A stretch of 11,477 bases of DNA from Candidatus Bipolaricaulota bacterium (GTDB taxonomy: Bacteria; Bipolaricaulota; Bipolaricaulia; UBA7950; UBA9294). Made by a program: the position numbers and the translations under genes. A model generated the notes under the pieces. It was not told where the DNA came from. It saw only the letters and a program-made list of their open reading frames with translations, and did no database searches. The stretch is taken from positions 1 to 11,477 of the forward strand of contig JAUWNS010000070.1 of the NCBI GenBank assembly GCA_030612485.1, written 5' to 3'. Positions 5,724 to 11,477 of this stretch are shown here, piece by piece; the stretch's first letter is position 1, and each line of letters opens with the position of its first letter.

Positions 5724-6998
5724 TCACCCCCCACTCGGATCCATCACCTGCCCAATGAACAAGATGGTGTTGGTTTCGATGTCGCGGATCAGGAAGATGA
5801 ACGGACGGTTGAGTCTCACGGTTGGCACGATGGGCATGGGCATGGCCGCCGCGGTGGCCGCCACGGCAAAAGCCCCGTTCTCATCCACGGAAACAACGGT
5901 CTGGTGATAGACATCGTCGAGGAAGAGTTCGCGGGTCAGAGCCATTCCCCGGAAGTTCGCCCTGCCGAGGATGAACGCGTCCTTCATGCCCAGCTTGCCT
6001 AGTGCGGCTGTAAGCTCGAACGATGATCGATACTCAAACCTGGGCATGTAGATCTGAACCATCTCCCTGCTCAGGTGCTCCAAGATGGCGGCCACTCGAT
6101 CGGCGGTGAGCGAACTGGCGAAATCCTCGAACTGGCCACGCGCCGGAAGCAACACGACCATTGAGAACCGCTCGCCGACGTACGGCAATTCGACGGCTTG
6201 AACGCCGCCGGTTGCGGCGTAGGCGAATGGCGTGATCTGCTCCATCATCGGAACGATCACCTGCCCTCCATCCAACAGGTTGAAGGTGCTGTTGGATGTG
6301 AAGTCCGCGTTAAACCGCTCTTTCCACGTTGCACGGAAGGTGCTCGCGTTGGCGAGCACAAGCCGCGTCAGAGGCGTGAGCGCTCCCAGTGGAAGAAGCT
6401 CCTTGATCTGCTGCCCGGCCTCTCGGGACGCCCAGTCGTTGATCGTATTGCGGGCCTTCTCGGGCGCGCCAGCAAAGTCAACGTGCTTTGGGAGCGCACC
6501 GTAGTGCGCCTTCAGCGTATCCAAGAAGACCCGGCGAAACGCGTACCCCTCTTGCCACCACAGCGAGTTGGCGAGGCGCAGTTGGAAGTTTCCAGTTCCC
6601 CGTCCGAGGCGCCTTGAGTGGAGCGCTCCGAAAACGGGTGAGAGGGCATACGGAGCAAACTCGAAATGAAGAGCGCTCGCCATCTGCTCCTCAGTCTTCC
6701 CATCGGAACCGGTGTAGACCATCGCAAGCGCCTGTGAGATGCTGTACGGAGAGAAGAAAAGGTTCCCGCCTTCTTGCTGAAGGATCCTGTAGAGTTCGAA
6801 GGCGAACTGTGTGTTGCCCGCAACGAGTGACCGTTCCGCAGCGGACAGCACCCTAGATGGAAGTACTGGTATCAGATCTGACTCTGTCTGACTGCTCTCC
6901 TCCGCAACAGCGATAACCCCACTGTGGACCGTGAGCAAACCCACGATTACCAGCAGACTGATAAGCCCAACCAAGCAGATCCAACTGATACGCTTCAT
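5724..6998 (-). CDS. Exported serpin (serine protease inhibitor, inhibitory type)
   Basis: Serpin of 424 residues, a typical length including the leader. Serpins trap target proteases covalently after cleavage of an exposed loop. The start at 6998 (AAAGGGAG before it) gives a signal peptide of about 32 residues ending near AVA; the frame from 7085 would add a non-leader extension. Family motifs are clear: NLFFSPYSIS (79-88), NDWA (187-190), LVLANA (213-218) and the signature VRLNRPFIFLI (394-404), ending FIGQVMDP. The hinge starts at Glu373, with Gly375 at P15, Ala376 at P14 and small residues (VAATAAA) through P5, as in inhibitory serpins. The predicted scissile bond is near Met388-Pro389 or Pro389-Ile390; the loop is one residue shorter than in alpha-1-antitrypsin, so P1 is uncertain. 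The protease gene follows 136 bp downstream, making it an attractive but unproven target. Confidence 0.95.
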   Translation of the reverse strand: MKRISWICLVGLISLLVIVGLLTVHSGVIAVAEESSQTESDLIPVLPSRVLSAAERSLVAGNTQFAFELYRILQQEGGNLFFSPYSISQALAMVYTGSDGKTEEQMASALHFEFAPYALSPVFGALHSRRLGRGTGNFQLRLANSLWWQEGYAFRRVFLDTLKAHYGALPKHVDFAGAPEKARNTINDWASREAGQQIKELLPLGALTPLTRLVLANASTFRATWKERFNADFTSNSTFNLLDGGQVIVPMMEQITPFAYAATGGVQAVELPYVGERFSMVVLLPARGQFEDFASSLTADRVAAILEHLSREMVQIYMPRFEYRSSFELTAALGKLGMKDAFILGRANFRGMALTRELFLDDVYHQTVVSVDENGAFAVAATAAAMPMPIVPTVRLNRPFIFLIRDIETNTILFIGQVMDPSGG

Positions 6999-7020
6999 CG
7001 CGACGCTCCCTTTAGTCGCG
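6999..7020 (-). promoter_or_regulatory. Hairpin presenting the serpin ribosome binding site
   Basis: On the minus strand CGCGAC and GTCGCG form a perfect 6-bp GC-rich stem directly before the ATG, and the Shine-Dalgarno AAAGGGAG lies in its 10-nt loop. The stem abuts the start codon. It could modulate ribosome access, for example with temperature or a bound ligand. Chance formation of a 6-bp stem cannot be excluded. Confidence 0.4.
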
Positions 7021-7100
7021 CCGGGGTTAGATGCTTGTTTCCGGCTCTTTCCTGTTTGGAGCGGGTAACAAACTCCTGACCGCAAATGATAGAACGCTGT

Positions 7101-7132
7101 TCTCTGCGTCCCTGCGCCTTTGCGAGAAAACG
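7101..7132. repeat. Short period-8 repeat of the SASLRLC type
   Basis: Four degenerate 8-bp units follow each other: TCTCTGCG, TCCCTGCG, CCTTTGCG, AGAAAACG. One frame reads SASLRLCEK, a spurious translation often seen in bacterial genomes carrying this interspersed repeat class. It lies about 100 bp upstream of the serpin start. It is an intergenic repeat, not a gene. Confidence 0.5.
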
Positions 7133-7234
7133 CTCTTTCTGATTACGCATCACTGTTTCGCGATTTCGCGAGAGGTACTCTGTTACGTGCCGTATCTTCA
7201 GCTATCCACTTGATGCCACACGGAACCGTTTCTT

Positions 7235-7313
7235 GTGACTCCTTGAGCCCTCGTACCGTCATCACTTCGTGCGGTGACGGTCCCTGCTACCGTGAGTATG
7301 TGTGCTCTACCAC
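7235..7313. repeat. Dispersed intergenic repeat, copy B
   Basis: This is the second copy of the repeat at 2997-3082, in the same orientation. It lacks two bases near 7250 and a short block near 7291 relative to copy A. The internal hairpin arms CCGTCATCAC (7256-7265) and GCGGTGACGG (7271-7280) persist around the loop TTCGT, with one A-C mismatch and one wobble. It lies in the 687-bp region between the divergent serpin and glyS starts. That region also holds the period-8 repeat, a doubtful serpin remnant and the glyS promoter; I see no gene in it. Confidence 0.75.
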
Positions 7314-7353
7314 CTCCTTATCGTTAATCGCGTCGATCGGTGGGTAAAGAAGG

Positions 7354-7440
7354 GTTGATGAGGAATGCGTATTACACGAGAAGCAATGGTTGCGATGTCG
7401 CCTTTCTTGCCCAGCACTTTATTCCACCTCTTCGTCAGAC
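7354..7440 (+). pseudogene. Doubtful serpin C-terminal remnant
   Basis: Plus-strand pieces in different frames recall a serpin end: VDEE (7354-7365, compare VDEN before the hinge of the intact gene), EAMVAMSPFLP (from about 7379) in the reactive-loop position, and HFIPPLRQTKTG (7415-7450) where serpins have PFIFLIRDxxTG. The order is right, but spacing is about 23 bases short and frames shift. As for the 3173-3250 remnant, a copy of the dispersed repeat lies just upstream. Each piece is short, so this may be chance. Confidence 0.2.
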
Positions 7441-7593
7441 AAAAACTGGGTAGACGTTCTCTCAACATACCATGAAAACGGACCAAAGTCAACTTTTCAC
7501 TCGCTAAACTGAGAAATGTGCGCTCTGTGCCCAAAGTCACGGCATGCAAGCGGCCCAATAAGATATTCTCCACGCGCACGGCCCGGTTTACGG

Positions 7594-7599
7594 TATAAT
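7594..7599 (+). promoter_or_regulatory. Probable -10 element of the glyS promoter
   Basis: A perfect TATAAT lies 86 bases before the glyS start. No good -35 hexamer is seen at 16-19 bp spacing, and there is no extended TG. The predicted leader of about 80 nt is too short for a T-box riboswitch. Confidence 0.45.
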
Positions 7600-7685
7600 C
7601 GCTTTTTCAAGCTACAGGATAGGGCGTAACAGCGGTAATAAACTTGCGGTGGCAAAGCAGTTCGACACCATAGGAGGAAGGCTAC

Positions 7686-9152
7686 ATGACGGACGTGAAG
7701 AAGGCGATGGAGAAGATTGTTTCCTTGTGCAAGCGGCGAGGGTTCATCTTTCAATCGAGCGAGATCTACGGTGGGATCGGCGGGTTCTGGGACTACGGTC
7801 CGCTCGGTGTGGAGATGAAACGAAACATCAAGGAGGCGTGGTGGCGCGACATGGTCAGCGGTCACGACGATACCACAGCCCCTACTGGTGCTCCGTCACC
7901 CTATGCCATGGTCGGCCTCGACTCGAGTATCGTCATGCACCCGCAGGTGTGGAAGGCGAGCGGGCACTACGACCTGTTCCACGATCTGTTCGTCGACTGC
8001 CGTACGTGCAAGGAGCGCTTCCGAGTCGATCAGATTAAGGATAGCCAGTGCCCACGCAAACCGAGCAAACACCCAGGAGAACACGGCGACTGTGACCTCA
8101 CCGAACCGCGCGAGTTCAACCTGATGTTTAAGACCTACATCGGCGCGCTGCACGATCCGACTTCCGAGGCGTACCTGCGCCCAGAGACGGCTCAAGGGAT
8201 CTTCGTCAACTTCAAAAACATCCTCTCCACCGCGCGGGTGAAGCTCCCGTTCGGGATCGCTCAGATCGGTAAGTCGTTCCGCAACGAGATTACACCGCGC
8301 AACTACACCTTCCGCTCGCGAGAGTTCGAGCAGATGGAGATCGAGTTCTTCTGCTCGCCTGAGGAGTCGCAGGATTGGTACACCTACTGGCGCGATCGCC
8401 GCTTCGCGTGGTACACCTCCCTCGGTCTCGACGGTGAACGGCTACAACTGCGCGATCACACGGCAGAGGAGCGGGCGCACTACAGCTGTGGTACGGCCGA
8501 TATCGAGTACGCCTTCCCCTTCCTCGCTGAGGGTGAGTTCGGCGAACTGGAGGGGGTCTCCCACCGCGGCGACTTCGACCTGCGAAGCCACATGGAGGGG
8601 AAGCTGATCCGCGACGGGGATGGATTTGCCGTGGAACTCGATGAAGAAGGTAAGCCACGATATGCTGGGAGTGGGAAGGACCTCTCCTACTTCGACGAGG
8701 CGACAAAGAGGAAGTTCATCCCTAACGTCATCGAGCCCTCTGCCGGGGTCGACCGCGCGATGCTCGCCTTCCTCTGCGAGGCCTATACCGAGGATGCCAT
8801 CCCCGACGATAAGGGGGTAGCGCAGGAGCGGGTCGTGCTGAAGCTTCACCCACGCCTCGCGCCGGTGAAGGTCGCTGTCTTCCCCCTTGTCAAGAAGGAC
8901 GGAATGCCTGAGGTGGCAAGCGAGATCTATAGGGAGCTGAAGAAGAAGTGGAACGTCTTCTACGATCAAAAAGGTTCGATCGGCCGCCGCTATCGCCGTC
9001 AGGACGAGTCAGGGACCCCGTTCTGCGTGACTGTGGACCAGCAGACCCTAGCCGACGGGACGGTGACCCTGCGCGACCGCGACACAACAACGCAGGAACG
9101 GGTCAAGAGCGCAGATCTCGTCAAGATCGTCGAAGAGAGGCTCAGCGATTGA
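7686..9152 (+). CDS. glyS: Glycine--tRNA ligase, dimeric (alpha2) class II type
   Basis: Cytoplasmic class IIa synthetase of 488 residues that attaches glycine to tRNA-Gly using ATP. The start has GGAGG (7673-7677) at 8-nt spacing. Evidence: N-terminal signature GGIGGFWDYGPLG (29-41), motif 2 FRNEITPRN (199-207 region) followed by FRSREFEQMEIEFF, motif 3 EPSAGVDRAMLAFL (350-363), and an anticodon-binding domain at about 393-485 (PVKVAVFPLVKK...). Cys105, Cys108, Cys122 and Cys136 probably bind zinc in the insertion domain. Length and motifs match the single-chain enzyme rather than the alpha2beta2 GlyQ/GlyS pair, so the symbol follows the common usage for this type (also written glyQS). It stands alone, divergent from the serpin and convergent with the VWA gene. 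Its stop codon lies inside the left arm of the following inverted repeat, so that element ends exactly at or within the gene's last codons. Confidence 0.97.
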   Translation: MTDVKKAMEKIVSLCKRRGFIFQSSEIYGGIGGFWDYGPLGVEMKRNIKEAWWRDMVSGHDDTTAPTGAPSPYAMVGLDSSIVMHPQVWKASGHYDLFHDLFVDCRTCKERFRVDQIKDSQCPRKPSKHPGEHGDCDLTEPREFNLMFKTYIGALHDPTSEAYLRPETAQGIFVNFKNILSTARVKLPFGIAQIGKSFRNEITPRNYTFRSREFEQMEIEFFCSPEESQDWYTYWRDRRFAWYTSLGLDGERLQLRDHTAEERAHYSCGTADIEYAFPFLAEGEFGELEGVSHRGDFDLRSHMEGKLIRDGDGFAVELDEEGKPRYAGSGKDLSYFDEATKRKFIPNVIEPSAGVDRAMLAFLCEAYTEDAIPDDKGVAQERVVLKLHPRLAPVKVAVFPLVKKDGMPEVASEIYRELKKKWNVFYDQKGSIGRRYRRQDESGTPFCVTVDQQTLADGTVTLRDRDTTTQERVKSADLVKIVEERLSD

Positions 9153-9243
9153 GAGATTGAATGATCGGGAGATTGAGAGATTGAATGATTGAGCGAATAA
9201 ACTACTCCGCCGCAAGCGGTCGGGTTATTAATAGCATCACGTC

Positions 9244-9301
9244 ACACCGGCGAAGGCCGGTGTCCACGAACGAACCACTGGATTCCGGCATGCGCCGGAA
9301 T
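9244..9301. repeat. Paired palindromic interspersed repeat (HSGACRNP / WTPAFAGVT type)
   Basis: Two perfect 8-bp stems with 4-nt loops follow each other: ACACCGGC/GCCGGTGT (9244-9263) and ATTCCGGC/GCCGGAAT (9282-9301). The minus strand reads RHSGACRNP...WTPAFAGVT, a familiar spurious translation of a repeat family scattered through many bacterial genomes. Placed between convergent genes, the stems might also slow transcription from either side, though no T-run follows. Confidence 0.75.
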
Positions 9302-9310
9302 GACGACATT

Positions 9311-9340
9311 CGCAGCAAGCTACAGTCGTAGCAAGCTGCG
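9311..9340. other. Hairpin with symmetric A-A internal loop
   Basis: CGCAGC-AA-GCTAC and GTAGC-AA-GCTGCG pair around the loop AGTC, leaving a symmetric AA/AA internal loop. The same sequence also contains AGCAAGCT twice as a direct repeat. It lies within the MITE-like element, next to GGAATCC (9342-9348), which is the inverse of GGATTCC at 9280-9286. Confidence 0.5.
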
Positions 9341-9448
9341 GGGAATCCAACCTACAGAGATTGAATGACTTAACCCCCAATTTCTCAATCTCCCGATCGT
9401 TCAATCTATCAATGATCCGATCTCTCACTCGTTAAATCACTCAATAAA

Positions 9449-11477
9449 CTACCCTCTCCGCCACCTTCGCGGGAGCTTGCGCACGGCGAGCTCAACGAGG
9501 AAGAGGGCGAGGGCGGCGAGAAGGAAGTGGGAGTGCACGTCCGTGTAGGTGATCGCCTCTCTGCCAAAGGGAGGGGTGGGGAGGATCTCATCGTCGAGGA
9601 AGCGTCCGCCTGTAGCGCGGGCGATCTGGCGTAACGCACCTTCATCGATTCCGGTCGCGCGATACTCGGCCGGGTAGGGGACACAGATCGGCATGATCAC
9701 CTGTTGATCTCGCGTTCGATCGTCGATCCGCAGGGCGTAACCACCCTCTTCTTTCGCGGGGAAGGATGTCCGGTAGAGACCGGCACCGACCTGCTCCATC
9801 GCGTGCGTTCCTCCGGTCGGAAGGAGACTAGTGTCGCTGAGACCAGTCTCGATGAGGGTCGCTTCCAAGTCGAGGAAGTTCACGAATCCTCCTTGCGGAT
9901 CACGCGCATCGACCAAGGCCTCGATCCCAATATCGGTCACCTCGACCGAGGGGCGGAGACCGAACGATACGCCGCTCATGGGTTCCGCTACGGTGAGGAT
10001 CGCGTCGAGGAGGAGCCCGCCCTTCTCCCAGGAGAGCCACCCTCCGGACCACTCCCCTGCAAGGTCGGTATTCAACACCGCGACCCTTCCTAGGCCAAGG
10101 CGCCAACGGGCGAGTATGGGATCCTCCTTCCCAGCTGAGAGTAAGACCTCCGCGGTCGGCTTGGGATAGGCGAGGGCGTAGCCCGTAAGGGTGGGAAGCC
10201 CTGCAAGCTCGCCACTCGCTAACGGACCATTGACAGGGAACTCACCGGTGATGAATCGGTTGCGAGAGAGGCGCTGTGTCGCCTGCACGGTAATCTGCGG
10301 GAGGTGAGAGAAGTCGGAGACGACATACATGCTTCCGTGTCCGGCTGATACAAGGGCCCCGAGCAAGGGGAGGTTCGGAGCGGTCCCGATTCCGATCGCC
10401 GAGAGGGTGACAGCTTCGTCCTCCTCCAGCCTTGCGAGGAGAGAGGGGAAGTCGCGGTACTCGTCGACCGTCTTCCCATCGGAGAAGAGAAGGAGGTGCT
10501 TCAACCGCGCCTCCACCGGCTCGATCGTGTCCAGCGCATCGACAAGCGGATAGTAGAGGTCGGTCCCCCCGGTTGCATCGAGCGCTCGCAACCCTTCGTA
10601 GAGGGCGCTCCCATCTCCGAGCGGCTGGATCGGAAGCAGCCAGTCGTACTGGCGATCGAAGGCGATCACCCCGACCAGCGTCTCCTCATCGAGGAGATTG
10701 ACGCTCGCCGCGACCGCCTCCTTGAGGATATCGATCTTCGTCGCCCCCTCTGCGTGCCCGCGCATGCTCGCGGATCGGTCGAGGAGGTAGAGGATACACA
10801 GGCTCGCCTCGCGCCCTTCTTGCGGGAGGGTGTAGGAGACAGGGAGGATTTCTTCGATTCCACCCCCGGCAAACCCGCGCAGAGCCTCCTCTCCCTCGAC
10901 GACGACAAGGCCGCCGCCGAGCTTGCCGACGAAGCTGGCGAGCGTTTCGACGGCCACGGGAGGAAGTACAGCGAGAGGAACCCCAACGAGAAGGACCTCG
11001 CGATATTCGGCCAGTCCCTCCAGGGTGGGGAGGGTGTCAGCACGAGAGAAGGGTCTCCCGGTCGCGTTCAGGAGCGCTTCGATTGATCCTTCCTCATCTA
11101 CTCCGACGACGAGAAGTCGTGGACGGTCGACGGTTTGAACCATCGCGCTGAGCGCGTCGTTCTCCGGGATCGGATCGAGGAACCGTCTGACGAGCGCGCG
11201 GTAGGAGTGCGACCCCCCTTCCGCCAGGGTATCGGTGAACGTGATCGCGCTCATCCCCTGCGCAAGGGAGATTTCGCGGGAGGCGATAAGGGCATCATCC
11301 CGGTAGAGGGCGAGGATCCCCTCTCCCACCCCTTGGGAAAGGATGTGGATTGTGATCACAAACGGACGGTTCACTTCGATCTCTTGCGGAAGGTTCAGGG
11401 AAACGAGCGCGGCATCGGTTGTTGCCGTTCTTCCAACTGGGAGGGTGGAGATGGGGATTCCGGCCCGCTGCGCCGCG
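9449..11477 (-). CDS. Membrane-anchored VWA-domain protein, 5' end outside window
   Basis: Partial: 675 codons plus stop are in the window, and the frame stays open to the right edge. A GTG at 11374 could be taken for a start, but no Shine-Dalgarno precedes it and the 34 codons upstream (RAGIPISTLPVG..., then an Ig-like VSLNLPQEIEVNRPF) continue the family pattern. Counting from the first full codon: Ig-like region about 20-105, a class I glutamine amidotransferase-like fold about 115-215, a VWA domain about 225-400 with a complete MIDAS (Asp233, Ser235, Ser237 in DRSAS; Thr305; Asp333 in FSDG), further beta-rich domains, and a C-terminal transmembrane helix near 649-666 with a basic tail (RKLPRRWRR). 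The amidotransferase-like part shows no clear catalytic Cys, so it is probably structural. The family resembles BatA-like or Chloroflexi-type surface VWA proteins; metal-dependent protein binding outside the membrane is likely, the partner unknown. Confidence 0.88.
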   Translation of the reverse strand, partial: AAQRAGIPISTLPVGRTATTDAALVSLNLPQEIEVNRPFVITIHILSQGVGEGILALYRDDALIASREISLAQGMSAITFTDTLAEGGSHSYRALVRRFLDPIPENDALSAMVQTVDRPRLLVVGVDEEGSIEALLNATGRPFSRADTLPTLEGLAEYREVLLVGVPLAVLPPVAVETLASFVGKLGGGLVVVEGEEALRGFAGGGIEEILPVSYTLPQEGREASLCILYLLDRSASMRGHAEGATKIDILKEAVAASVNLLDEETLVGVIAFDRQYDWLLPIQPLGDGSALYEGLRALDATGGTDLYYPLVDALDTIEPVEARLKHLLLFSDGKTVDEYRDFPSLLARLEEDEAVTLSAIGIGTAPNLPLLGALVSAGHGSMYVVSDFSHLPQITVQATQRLSRNRFITGEFPVNGPLASGELAGLPTLTGYALAYPKPTAEVLLSAGKEDPILARWRLGLGRVAVLNTDLAGEWSGGWLSWEKGGLLLDAILTVAEPMSGVSFGLRPSVEVTDIGIEALVDARDPQGGFVNFLDLEATLIETGLSDTSLLPTGGTHAMEQVGAGLYRTSFPAKEEGGYALRIDDRTRDQQVIMPICVPYPAEYRATGIDEGALRQIARATGGRFLDDEILPTPPFGREAITYTDVHSHFLLAALALFLVELAVRKLPRRWRRG

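Larger units (their letters stand above)
9148..9413. mobile_element. MITE-like element with 36-bp inverted arms between glyS and the VWA gene
   Basis: The arm 9148-9183 and the inverse of 9378-9413 match at 33 of 36 bases. Both arms are built of GATTGA-type short units (for example GGGAGATTGAGA). The interior holds the palindromes at 9244-9301 and the hairpin at 9311-9340. The left arm covers the last codons and stop of glyS. No open reading frame for a transposase is present and no target-site duplication is evident. A direct repeat AATAAACTAC occurs at 9196-9205 and 9443-9452. A non-autonomous mobile element is the favoured reading; simple expansion of a short repeat is the alternative. Confidence 0.5.

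Noticed and set aside
7307..7579. Minus-strand 90-codon frame between the serpin and glyS
   Set aside because: No recognisable family, no Shine-Dalgarno seen, and it runs into the dispersed repeat.
7600..7685. T-box riboswitch in the glyS leader
   Set aside because: The leader after the TATAAT is only about 80 nt and lacks a T-box sequence and antiterminator.
8290..8969. Minus-strand frames within glyS
   Set aside because: They are shadows of a well-conserved synthetase gene, rich in Arg, Ser and Pro, with no motifs.
9237..9428. Minus-strand frame ending HSGACRNP...WTPAFAGVT
   Set aside because: This is the well-known spurious translation of a palindromic interspersed repeat, not a gene.
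11372..11374. GTG as the start of the VWA gene
   Set aside because: The frame stays open upstream to the window edge with family-like sequence, and no Shine-Dalgarno precedes the GTG.

Overview
The window is bacterial chromosomal DNA. Genes are closely spaced, most starts have strong Shine-Dalgarno sequences, and four genes encode proteins with Sec signal peptides. Composition is moderately GC-rich, higher in the right half (glyS, VWA gene) than in the left. The glycyl-tRNA synthetase is the single-chain dimeric type, so a lineage using the two-subunit alpha2beta2 enzyme is unlikely. The phylum cannot be fixed from sequence alone; an uncultured or candidate-phylum bacterium fits, but that is inference.

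Layout. Positions 34-6998 hold four co-oriented minus-strand genes for exported proteins. In transcription order these are a serpin (5724-6998), a multidomain subtilisin-like protease (3257-5587), a six-repeat PD40/TolB-type beta-propeller protein with an unfamiliar N-terminal domain (1074-2837), and an Ig-like protein with 52-residue repeats that stops abruptly beside very AT-rich sequence (34-786). The gaps are 136, 419 and 287 bp, so this is a cluster of exported proteins rather than a tight operon. On the plus strand lies glyS (7686-9152), with a perfect TATAAT upstream. Convergent to it is a membrane-anchored VWA protein (9449 to the right edge), whose 5' end is outside the window.

The intergenic DNA is unusual. 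A remnant of a second serpin gene (only its last codons, plus strand, 3173-3250) sits directly against the 3' end of the protease gene, and weaker serpin-tail candidates lie at 974-1020 and 7354-7440. An approximately 80-bp dispersed repeat with a conserved hairpin occurs twice (2997-3082 and 7235-7313), each time upstream of a serpin-like remnant. A short period-8 repeat lies at 7101-7132. The glyS/VWA gap carries a MITE-like structure: 36-bp inverted arms (33/36 matching) enclose several palindromes, and the left arm includes the glyS stop codon.

Working together. The clearest functional hypothesis is an exported serine protease with an exported serpin beside it. The serpin has an intact inhibitory-type hinge, and serpins are known to inhibit subtilisin-like proteases. 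The protease has an uncommon architecture: a shortened solute-binding-protein-like N-terminus, a propeptide-like region, the S8 catalytic domain and a helical C-terminal domain. The serpin remnants suggest repeated duplication and loss of inhibitor genes here. Whether this serpin inhibits this protease cannot be told from sequence.
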